This document shows, piece after piece, positions 1 through 5,290 of a DNA stretch of 5,290 nucleotides. Source of the DNA: Rhodocyclales bacterium (GTDB lineage: Bacteria; Pseudomonadota; Gammaproteobacteria; Burkholderiales; Rhodocyclaceae); NCBI GenBank assembly GCA_021286885.1, contig JAJTBM010000236.1, positions 1 through 5,290 of the forward strand. Reading direction: 5' to 3'. Both the position numbers and the translations under genes were made by a program. Numbering within the stretch: the stretch's first letter is position 1; each line of letters begins with the position of its first letter. The notes under the pieces were generated by a model. That model had not been told where the DNA came from and made no database searches. It worked only from the letters and a program-made list of their open reading frames with translations.

Positions 1-3000
1 GGCCACCGACAGACCCGGGTTGGTGGTGTCTGCCAGAGCCTCGAACTCTTCCCGGGCGCAATCGGCGTCGTCCCGCAGGCGGGCGATCTGGTAGCTGGTT
101 TCAGACCAGACCTGGAGCAGCTCGGCGCGGGGGGCGCTGAACACCAGCTTGGCGTTGCGCCAGAAGCGCAGCTCGTCCCGGTCGTTGGGCTCGCCCACAA
201 AGTGGTAAGACAGGCCGGCGGCGCGCAGAGCTTCGGTGAGGCGGCTGCGATCCTGGCGGCGGATCTGGACCACGGCACCCAGTTCTTCGGCAAACAGGGC
301 CTTGAACAGCATGTCGTTGAAGCGGCCCTTGAGGGAATCGGGACGCTTGTCGAGGCCGTCCACGTCGTTCATGAACTGATCGTAGGCGACGGTATCGAGC
401 ATCACTGAGATGCCGCACTTGGAGGCGAAGGCCATTTCGGTGAGGGTGGCGAACAGGCCACCGTCGGCCCGGTCGTGGTAGGCCAGGATCAGGTCATCCT
501 TGCGCCATTGCTGGATCAGCTCGAAGAAGGTCTTGAGCTGGGCCGGATCCACATCCGGGGCGTGCTCGGCCACGGAGTTGTAGGCCTGGGCCAGCACGGA
601 GCCGCCAAGACGGTTCTGGTTGTTGCCCAGATCCACCAGCAGCAGCTCAGTTTCGACCCCTTCGGGGAACTGGAGCTGGGGGGTCAGGGTGCGGCGCACG
701 TCCTCAACCGGGGCAAAGGCGGTGACGATCAGGGACAGGGGGGACACCACCTGCTTGTCTTCACCCGCATCATTCCAGGCGGTGCGCATGGAGAGCGAAT
801 CCTTGCCCACCGGGATGGAAATACCGGCGCTCTGGCAGAACTGGGACACGGCCTCGACGGTCTTGAACAGCTTCACGTCTTCGCCCCGGTGGCCGGCGGC
901 GGCCATCCAGTTGGCGGAGAGCTTCACATCGCCCAGGCTGCGAATGTCGGCGGCGGCGATGTTGGTGATGGACTCGCCAATCGCCATGCGGCCAGAGGCC
1001 GGGGCGTCCAGGGTCGCCACCGGGGTGCGCTCACCCATGGCGAAGGCTTCACCCTGGTAGCCGTGGAAGCTCATGGTGGTGACGGCCACGTCGGCCACCG
1101 GAATCTGCCAGGGGCCAACCATCTGGTCGCGGGCGGTCATGCCCCCCACGGAGCGGTCGCCGATGGTGATCAGGAAGTTCTTGCTGGCCACGGCGGGCAT
1201 GCGCAGCACGCGGCGGCAGGCGTCATCCAGATCCAGGTCGGTCACGTCGAAGGGCGGCACGAACACCTGGCGGCTGGACACGTTGCGGGTCATCTTGGGC
1301 GGCTTGCCCAGCAGCACCTGCATTTCCATGTCGACCGGCTTGTTGTCGAAATGGCGGTCGGACACGACCAGGTGGCCATCGGCAGAAGCGGTGCCCACCA
1401 CGGCGAAGGGGCAGCGCTCGCGTTCGCAGAAGGCCTTGAAGGTTTCGAGGCTTTCCGGGGCGATGGCGAGAACGTAGCGCTCCTGGGATTCGTTGGACCA
1501 GATTTCACGCGGGCTCATGCCCGGCTCTTCGATGTGCACTTCGCGCAGTTCGAAGCGGGCGCCCAGGCTGGCGGAATCGGCCAGTTCGGGGAAGGCGTTG
1601 GACAGGCCGCCCGCACCCACGTCGTGAATCGACAGGATGGGGTTGGCCGCGCCCAGCTGCCAGCAGGCGTCGATGACTTCCTGGCAGCGGCGCTGGATTT
1701 CGGGGTTGCCGCGCTGCACGGAGGCGAAGTCCAGGTCGGCGGTGTTGGTGCCGGTGGCCATGGAAGAAGCGGCGCCGCCGCCCAGGCCGATCAGCATGCC
1801 GGGGCCGCCCAGCTGGATCAGCAGGGTGCCGGGGCCAAACTGGACCTTGAAGGACTGCTCGGCCTGGATGGTGCCCAGACCGCCGGCAATCATGATGGGC
1901 TTGTGGTAGCCGCGCACTTCGTCCTGCACGCTTTGCTGGAAGGTGCGGAAATAGCCGGTCAGGTTGGGACGGCCAAATTCATTGTTGAACGCAGCGCCAC
2001 CCAGGGGGCCTTCGATCATGATGTCGAGGGGCGAGGCGATGCGCTCGGGCTTGCCGTAGGGGGTTTCCCAGGGCTGCACGAAACCGGGGATCTCAAGGTT
2101 GGACACCGAGAAGCCCACCAGGCCAGCCTTGGGGCGGGAACCCCGGCCCGTGGCGCCTTCGTCGCGGATCTCGCCGCCGGAGCCGGTGGAGGCGCCCGGG
2201 AAGGGAGAAATGGCGGTCGGGTGGTTGTGGGTTTCGACCTTGGCGAGGATGTGGGTCAGCTCGTCGTGGAAGCGCCACACGCCATCGGCGTCCGGGTAGA
2301 AACGGGGCACCACCGCGCCTTCGATCACCGAGGCGTTGTCGGAGTAGGCAACCACGGTGCCTTCCGGGTGGGCCTTGTGGGTTTCGCGGATCATGCCGAA
2401 CAGGGTTTTCTCTTCGGGACGGCCGTCGATCACCCAGTTGGCGTTGAAGATCTTGTGGCGGCAGTGTTCGGAGTTGGCCTGGGCGAACATCATCAGCTCC
2501 ACGTCGGTGGGGTTGCGCCCCATCCGGGTGAAGTTGTCGACCAGGTAATCGATTTCGTCTTCAGACAGGGCCAGGCCCAGCGCGGTGTTGGCGATCACCA
2601 GGGCGTCGCGGCCCGCACCCACCACATCCAGGGGCTGGGGGCTGAAGTGCTTGAACAGGCCTTCGGCCTCGGCGGGGGTGGCGAGCACCGCTTCGATCAT
2701 GCGGTCGTGAATCAGGGGCAGCACCTGATCCAGCTCGGCGCCGGTCATGACGGCCTTCAGATCGAAGGAGAACGCGGTGCCGCGCTCAATCCGGACAATC
2801 TGGGCAAAGCCGCACTGGCGGGCGATGTCGGTGGCCTTGGAAGACCAGGGCGAGATGGTGCCCAGGCGCGGGGTGACCATCAGCATGCTGCCGGCGGGTG
2901 CGTCGCCCTGGGGATGGGCGTCGAGCAGATCCACCAGACGGGCGAGTTCATCGGCGGCGAGCGGGGCGCTCACCTCCACGAAGTACCAGTGCTCGGCAGC

Positions 3001-3105
3001 CAGGCCCTTGAGGCGAGGCAGGGCCGATTTGACCGATTCGGTCAGACGGGCAAGGCGGGAAGTGGAGAGGGCGGGCGCACCGCGCAGCTTGAGAATTTCG
3101 GACAT
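1..3105 (-). CDS. purL: Phosphoribosylformylglycinamidine (FGAM) synthase, large single-chain type; C-terminus cut by left window edge
   Basis: Cytoplasmic enzyme of the fourth step of de novo purine synthesis: FGAR + glutamine + ATP gives FGAM + glutamate + ADP + Pi. I translated the minus strand from the ATG at 3105-3103 to position 1: 1035 codons without a stop or frameshift. The protein begins [14 protein letters not shown]. Family motifs appear in order: [19 protein letters not shown] at residues 77-95; [10 protein letters not shown] at 211-220, with H214 probably the catalytic linker histidine; [18 protein letters not shown] at 291-308; [14 protein letters not shown] at 492-505; WSNESQERY at 536-544; [10 protein letters not shown] at 646-655; GKDSLSM at 767-773; YHDRADGGL at 876-884; and FSAPRAEL near 989. 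These cover the PurS-like N-terminal domain, the linker and both PurM-like halves. Proteobacterial PurL is about 1300 residues, so roughly 270 residues, the glutamine amidotransferase domain with its Cys-His-Glu triad, lie outside the window. No Shine-Dalgarno sequence precedes the ATG, but homology at the N-terminus fixes the start, and no ATG, GTG or TTG lies in frame before the -10 region except a TTG at about 3192, very close to the predicted transcription start. It is transcribed divergently from the cyclase gene. Confidence 0.98.
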   Translation of the reverse strand, partial: MSEILKLRGAPALSTSRLARLTESVKSALPRLKGLAAEHWYFVEVSAPLAADELARLVDLLDAHPQGDAPAGSMLMVTPRLGTISPWSSKATDIARQCGFAQIVRIERGTAFSFDLKAVMTGAELDQVLPLIHDRMIEAVLATPAEAEGLFKHFSPQPLDVVGAGRDALVIANTALGLALSEDEIDYLVDNFTRMGRNPTDVELMMFAQANSEHCRHKIFNANWVIDGRPEEKTLFGMIRETHKAHPEGTVVAYSDNASVIEGAVVPRFYPDADGVWRFHDELTHILAKVETHNHPTAISPFPGASTGSGGEIRDEGATGRGSRPKAGLVGFSVSNLEIPGFVQPWETPYGKPERIASPLDIMIEGPLGGAAFNNEFGRPNLTGYFRTFQQSVQDEVRGYHKPIMIAGGLGTIQAEQSFKVQFGPGTLLIQLGGPGMLIGLGGGAASSMATGTNTADLDFASVQRGNPEIQRRCQEVIDACWQLGAANPILSIHDVGAGGLSNAFPELADSASLGARFELREVHIEEPGMSPREIWSNESQERYVLAIAPESLETFKAFCERERCPFAVVGTASADGHLVVSDRHFDNKPVDMEMQVLLGKPPKMTRNVSSRQVFVPPFDVTDLDLDDACRRVLRMPAVASKNFLITIGDRSVGGMTARDQMVGPWQIPVADVAVTTMSFHGYQGEAFAMGERTPVATLDAPASGRMAIGESITNIAAADIRSLGDVKLSANWMAAAGHRGEDVKLFKTVEAVSQFCQSAGISIPVGKDSLSMRTAWNDAGEDKQVVSPLSLIVTAFAPVEDVRRTLTPQLQFPEGVETELLLVDLGNNQNRLGGSVLAQAYNSVAEHAPDVDPAQLKTFFELIQQWRKDDLILAYHDRADGGLFATLTEMAFASKCGISVMLDTVAYDQFMNDVDGLDKRPDSLKGRFNDMLFKALFAEELGAVVQIRRQDRSRLTEALRAAGLSYHFVGEPNDRDELRFWRNAKLVFSAPRAELLQVWSETSYQIARLRDDADCAREEFEALADTTNPGLSVA

Positions 3106-3126
3106 GGCAAGGATGGGCGCGAGGTT

Positions 3127-3158
3127 AAAACCGGAAAAACCGGGATCGGCAAAACCGG
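3127..3158 (-). repeat. Three CCGGTTTT direct repeats in the purL leader
   Basis: On the plus strand the octamer AAAACCGG occurs at 3127-3134, 3136-3143 and 3151-3158. In the purL transcript it therefore reads CCGGUUUU three times, ending about 20 nt before the ATG. Each CCGG core is self-complementary, so any two copies could pair as short hairpins with U-rich loops. It occupies the place where a ribosome binding site would be expected to begin. The repeats are exact; their function is unknown. Confidence 0.7.
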
Positions 3159-3179
3159 GGTTGGCTTGTGGCCAAACCC
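3157..3179 (-). promoter_or_regulatory. Hairpin in the purL leader
   Basis: On the minus strand GGGTTTGGC (3179-3171) can pair with GCCAACCCC (3165-3157) across a five-base CACAA loop. This gives eight base pairs with one mismatch, or eight pairs with a bulged U if shifted by one. It sits about 20 nt after the predicted transcription start and is followed by CGGTTTTGCC. That resembles a weak attenuator or an mRNA-stabilising stem, but the T-run is short and offset, so function is uncertain. Confidence 0.4.
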
Positions 3180-3203
3180 GACGAACGCTCAAAAAGACCG
3201 GAA

Positions 3204-3209
3204 ATTATA
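3204..3209 (-). promoter_or_regulatory. Probable purL promoter -10 box
   Basis: Read on the minus strand, the hexamer is a perfect TATAAT in the context GGGTATAATTTCC. Transcription would start near 3197, giving a purL leader of about 92 nt. The -35 position is poor: at 17-bp spacing the hexamer is TGCGCC. There is no extended TGn motif either, so the promoter may depend on an activator or simply be of moderate strength. The position and the perfect hexamer are seen directly; that it is the purL promoter is inferred. Confidence 0.6.
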
Positions 3210-3333
3210 CCCGAGCCGCCGGGTCGGGCGCAGTCCGTTTCGCGCACGTTTGCAACAGGGTTCGTTTGGCTCGGGGGCAGCGTGCCGTTCATCGCCCCTT
3301 GAAGCCGCTCCATCCCCTCGCTGCTGTGCAAGA

Positions 3334-3363
3334 TTGACTCAAGGGCACAGGGGTGTGCACCAT
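3334..3363 (+). promoter_or_regulatory. Weak promoter candidate for the diguanylate cyclase gene
   Basis: A TTGACT hexamer at 3334-3339 matches five of six bases of the -35 consensus. Eighteen bases later CACCAT (3358-3363) matches only three of six bases of a -10 box. TTGACTCAA (3334-3342) is itself a short hyphenated palindrome. The spacer contains the overlapping inverted repeats at 3345-3370, which could bind a regulator. No better plus-strand promoter is visible between purL and the TTG start, but the -10 is poor, so this is tentative. Confidence 0.3.
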
Positions 3364-3376
3364 TACACACTTTAAC

Positions 3377-3403
3377 GCGGGCAGCATGGCTGCAAACCCC
3401 CGC
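3377..3403 (+). promoter_or_regulatory. Stem-loop in the leader of the cyclase gene
   Basis: GCGGG (3377-3381) pairs with CCCGC (3399-3403), and CAGC (3382-3385) pairs with GCTG (3389-3392) around an ATG loop. The right arm has a six-base bulge. The structure ends 18 bases before the Shine-Dalgarno sequence of the cyclase gene. It could influence mRNA stability or translation, but no known riboswitch fold is recognised. Confidence 0.35.
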
Positions 3404-3421
3404 TTACCAGACACTCGAACT

Positions 3422-3427
3422 AGAGGA
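3422..3427 (+). promoter_or_regulatory. Shine-Dalgarno sequence that decides a TTG start
   Basis: AGAGGA lies eight bases before the TTG at 3436. An in-frame TAG at 3421-3423 overlaps it, so translation of this frame cannot begin further upstream. The next in-frame TTG (3493) falls inside the first membrane segment. Together these make TTG at 3436 the best start. Confidence 0.8.
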
Positions 3428-3435
3428 CGCGCACC

Positions 3436-4875
3436 TTGGCCGTACATCGGGAATCCGCCCTGAGTCCACGTCTGTTCTGGCTCACCGCCACCTTGCTGGC
3501 CAGCCTGGAGCTGGCTTTCATAAATCTGGCTTACCAGGCCCAGACCAGCCAGCTCGCCCTGGGCGACCAGCGTTGCGTGACCCAGCAACTGCAGATGATG
3601 GGCTGGCAGCTGGAGCAAAGCCCGCCCCAGGCCGATATTCCGGAAGGCATGCGCCAGCTGGCATGGATCACCCAGTCCTTGAAAGCGCTGGAAGCGGGCG
3701 GCACCGTCGAATCCCTGGATCACAGCATTCTGCGCCTGCACGCCCTGGACTCCCAGAGCACCCAGGACGAGCTGAACCATGCCATTCCCCACTGGGAAAG
3801 CTATCGCCACCTGATGTCCCTGGGCGGCAGTCCCGCCCCCGCCGAACCCGAGCTGAAAGCCATGAACACCATTCTTGGGCGCATGGACAAGCAGCTCGCG
3901 CAAGAGCAGGAAGAAGCGGGCAAGACCATGCTCAAGCACATCGCCAGCGCCCTGGGGGTGGGCTTTATCGGTTTTGCCGGCATGGGCGCCCTGCTGCTGC
4001 GCCAGAATCAGCGTAGCCACCGTTCGCGCCAGATGCTGCGCTCGGTGATCAACCAGATCGGCGCCGGGGTGTGCATTCTGGGGCGCACCGGACGGATCGT
4101 GGATGCCAACCGGGCGGCCTGTCAGATGCTCGACCGCCCGCGCCGGGAGCTGCGCGGGAAAAAACTCGACAATTTCCTGCAAGAAGACGAAGGCGTCTGG
4201 ATGGGGCAACGCCCGGACGGGGAGTTCCTGGCGGTCGAGCGCATTCCGGGGATCATCAACAGCGAGAAAGGGCCGCTCCACATCGTCACCCTGCTGGATG
4301 TGACCGCCCGCCACCTGACCGCCGAGGGGCTGCAGCACCTGGCCCACCACGACGCCCTCACCGGTCTGCCCAACCGGGGCTATCTGGAAGCCCACTTCCC
4401 CAAGATGCTGCGCAAGTGCCTGCACGACAACCAGACCCTGGGCGTGGCGGTGAGCGACCTGGATGGCTTCAAGCCGGTCAATGACCGCTCCGGCCACGCG
4501 GTGGGCGATGCGCTGCTGGTGCAGGTGGCCCAGCGCCTGGGCACCGCCCTGCGCCTGAGCGACGTGATCGTACGCACCGGGGGCGACGAGTTTGTGGGGA
4601 TCTTCCCCGATGTGGGCAGCCAGGACAGCCTCAACTTCCTGGGCGAACGCCTGCTCGGGGTATTCAACCGCCCCTTCCAGGTCATGGGGCATACCCTGCA
4701 ATTGGGCTGTAGCGTGGGCTTGTCAATGGCGCCGGGGGACGGGGCCACCCCCGAAAGCCTGATTCACACGGCTGATCAGGCCATGTATCGGGTCAAGCAG
4801 GCCCGCAAGAACCAAGCCCAGCTCCATGCCATTCCGGGGGGACGCCCCTGGGATGGGGAAAGCCTCACCGGCTAA
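3436..4875 (+). CDS. Membrane-anchored PAS-GGDEF diguanylate cyclase
   Basis: Predicted inner-membrane enzyme that makes cyclic di-GMP from two GTP, 479 residues. The N-terminus has a hydrophobic segment at about 13-33, then an external region of about 130 residues (35-167), rich in Gln, Leu and charged residues, probably helical, and matching no sensor family I recognise. A second membrane segment lies at about 168-189. A PAS domain follows at about 197-290 (GAGVCILGRTGRIVDANRAA at 209-228), joined by the usual DVTARHLTAEGLQHLAHHDA linker to a GGDEF domain starting at DALTGLPNR (306-314). Catalytic features are intact: D341 in DLDGFK, N349-D350, GGDEF at 382-386, and ADQAMYRVKQARKN near 446. 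RLSD at 373-376, five residues before GGDEF, is a standard product-inhibition I-site (RxxD). No EAL or HD-GYP domain is present, so it should be a synthase only. The start is TTG behind AGAGGA. The gene is divergent from purL, and the next gene follows 96 bases after the stop. The signal sensed cannot be read from the sequence. Confidence 0.95.
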   Translation: MAVHRESALSPRLFWLTATLLASLELAFINLAYQAQTSQLALGDQRCVTQQLQMMGWQLEQSPPQADIPEGMRQLAWITQSLKALEAGGTVESLDHSILRLHALDSQSTQDELNHAIPHWESYRHLMSLGGSPAPAEPELKAMNTILGRMDKQLAQEQEEAGKTMLKHIASALGVGFIGFAGMGALLLRQNQRSHRSRQMLRSVINQIGAGVCILGRTGRIVDANRAACQMLDRPRRELRGKKLDNFLQEDEGVWMGQRPDGEFLAVERIPGIINSEKGPLHIVTLLDVTARHLTAEGLQHLAHHDALTGLPNRGYLEAHFPKMLRKCLHDNQTLGVAVSDLDGFKPVNDRSGHAVGDALLVQVAQRLGTALRLSDVIVRTGGDEFVGIFPDVGSQDSLNFLGERLLGVFNRPFQVMGHTLQLGCSVGLSMAPGDGATPESLIHTADQAMYRVKQARKNQAQLHAIPGGRPWDGESLTG

Positions 4876-4889
4876 GCCTGCACGCATCC

Positions 4890-4918
4890 GGGGGCAGCTT
4901 TCAAGGCGCAAAGCCCCC
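4890..4918 (+). terminator. Terminator-like hairpin after the cyclase gene
   Basis: GGGGGC (4890-4895) pairs with GCCCCC (4913-4918), and TTT (4899-4901) can extend the helix with AAA (4910-4912) across a three-base bulge, leaving an eight-base loop. It begins 15 bases after the TAA stop. No T-run follows (the next bases are GCCAGGTGGG), so this is not a canonical intrinsic terminator. It may be a weak terminator or a 3' end stabiliser. Confidence 0.4.
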
Positions 4919-4938
4919 GCCAGGTGGGTGGGATCAGG

Positions 4939-4944
4939 TAAAAT
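4939..4944 (+). promoter_or_regulatory. Possible -10 box for the downstream membrane gene
   Basis: TAAAAT, in the context CAGGTAAAATTGCCGCC, matches five of six bases of the -10 consensus. It would start transcription near 4951, about 20 bases before the GTG at 4972. No recognisable -35 hexamer is found 16-18 bases upstream. Together with the hairpin at 4890-4918 it suggests that the downstream gene may be transcribed on its own. Confidence 0.4.
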
Positions 4945-4971
4945 TGCCGCCTTTTGTCTGATCTGCCCCCC

Positions 4972-5290
4972 GTGCGCGCCCCTCATCCGCCCCCTTCCAC
5001 CGCTACAGACTTTCCGCCCCTGCCCCCGGGCTGGCGGTTCGGCCCTGCGCTGGTGCTGGGCATTGCGGCCCTGGCGGTGCATCTTGCCGGAATCAACCAG
5101 ACCCTGTTCAGCGCCCTTAACACGGCCTGTGCAGCCCTCGCGCCTGCCAGCGTCTGGGCGGCCCTGACCCTCTGCGCCTCAGGCTTGGGGGCTCTGGCCT
5201 TCCTGGCGCCCACCCTTAAAACCCGCCCCCGCTGGCTCAGTGCCGGCCTGCTGATGAGCCTGCCGCTTTGGGGCACCATCGAAATCGCCA
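4972..5290 (+). CDS. Hydrophobic membrane protein, possibly PAP2-family phosphatase; C-terminus cut by right window edge
   Basis: An open frame of 106 codons runs from GTG at 4972 off the window edge. The protein starts with a proline-rich, probably cytoplasmic tail (residues 1-20) and then has likely membrane segments at about 23-40, 60-82 and 88-106. The stretch AGINQTLFSALNTACAALAP (residues 39-58) followed by a tryptophan-containing helix resembles the N-terminus of betaproteobacterial PAP2-type membrane phosphatases, which begin with an 'N-x-x-LF-x-x-xN' segment. The catalytic PAP2 motifs (KxxxxxxRP, PSGH, SRxxxxxHxxxD) would lie beyond the edge, so the family call is tentative; it could be another polytopic membrane protein. 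An in-frame TAA at 4939-4941 bounds the start. GTG at 4972 has no Shine-Dalgarno sequence; TTG at 4954 and GTG at 5053 are alternatives, and the latter would remove half of the first membrane segment. Confidence 0.7.
   Translation, partial: MRAPHPPPSTATDFPPLPPGWRFGPALVLGIAALAVHLAGINQTLFSALNTACAALAPASVWAALTLCASGLGALAFLAPTLKTRPRWLSAGLLMSLPLWGTIEIA

Larger units (their letters stand above)
3106..3435. other. Divergent intergenic region between purL and the diguanylate cyclase gene
   Basis: This 330-bp stretch holds no convincing gene. The plus-strand open frame that runs through it comes from the antisense of purL, and a minus-strand frame at 3125-3370 has low-complexity, unrecognisable content. 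What it does hold, from left to right, is the purL leader with CCGGTTTT repeats and a hairpin (about 3106-3197), a consensus minus-strand -10 (3204-3209), a partial PurR-box-like palindrome (3240-3255), a TTGACT hexamer facing the cyclase gene (3334-3339), overlapping inverted repeats (3345-3370), a second stem-loop (3377-3403) and a Shine-Dalgarno sequence (3422-3427). The region serves both divergent genes. Confidence 0.85.

Noticed and set aside
3125..3370. Small minus-strand frame in the intergenic region
   Set aside because: It covers the purL promoter and leader, has no clear ribosome binding site or recognisable sequence, and reads through the repeats.
475..3375. Long plus-strand open frame (966 codons) as a gene
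   Set aside because: It is the exact antisense of purL, whose minus-strand translation shows all family motifs. The plus-strand product is His/Gly/Ala-rich with no recognisable domain.
3381..3393. ATG at 3386 as an upstream start for the cyclase
   Set aside because: It is in a different reading frame, lies in a stem-loop and has no ribosome binding site. The cyclase frame has a stop at 3421-3423.
3341..3410. Possible c-di-GMP riboswitch ahead of the cyclase gene
   Set aside because: A fragment reading GGGCACAGGGG and two stem-loops superficially recall the GEMM class, but the conserved core and the tetraloop/receptor arrangement are not present.
3289..4701. Minus-strand open frame (470 codons) opposite the cyclase gene
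   Set aside because: It is in codon register with the PAS-GGDEF gene and has no domain of its own; it is open because of GC-rich codon usage.
4826..5167. Plus-strand frame bridging the cyclase end and the downstream gene
   Set aside because: It overlaps the cyclase C-terminus out of frame and ends inside the membrane-protein frame; its Arg/Pro/Ser-rich product has no domain features.
4723..5279. Minus-strand frames at the right end (4723-5082 and 4983-5279)
   Set aside because: They have Arg/Ala/Gly-rich antisense content, and the plus-strand frame from 4972 shows clear membrane segments instead.

Overview
The window looks like ordinary chromosome from a GC-rich betaproteobacterium, most likely a member of the Rhodocyclales. 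This is an inference from codon usage, from the single-chain large-type PurL and from the style of the promoter -10 elements. No database search was possible. I see no mobile element, phage gene, CRISPR array, tRNA or rRNA.

Layout: (1) Positions 1-3105 on the minus strand hold the first 1035 codons of purL, which encodes phosphoribosylformylglycinamidine synthase. The frame is unbroken from its ATG to the left edge, and the C-terminal glutaminase domain lies outside the window. (2) Positions 3106-3435 are a 330-bp divergent intergenic region. It holds a good minus-strand -10 box for purL, a purL leader with three CCGGTTTT repeats and a hairpin, a partial PurR-box-like sequence, a weak plus-strand promoter candidate and two inverted repeats ahead of the next gene. 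(3) Positions 3436-4875 on the plus strand hold a complete gene for a membrane-anchored sensor diguanylate cyclase: TM, periplasmic region, TM, PAS, GGDEF. It starts with TTG behind a clear Shine-Dalgarno sequence. (4) Positions 4876-4971 are a short gap with a terminator-like hairpin and a -10-like box. (5) Positions 4972-5290 on the plus strand hold the start of a hydrophobic membrane protein, possibly a PAP2-family phosphatase, cut by the right edge.

The three genes do not form an obvious pathway. purL is a purine biosynthesis housekeeping gene transcribed away from the other two. The cyclase consumes GTP, so it is metabolically downstream of purines, but divergent placement alone is not evidence of a functional link. 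The cyclase and the downstream membrane gene point the same way but seem to have a terminator-like hairpin and a separate promoter candidate between them.

I found no convincing undescribed system. The points most worth a second look are the unassigned periplasmic sensor region of the cyclase, the repeat-rich purL leader that lacks a Shine-Dalgarno sequence, and the overlapping inverted repeats in the cyclase upstream region.
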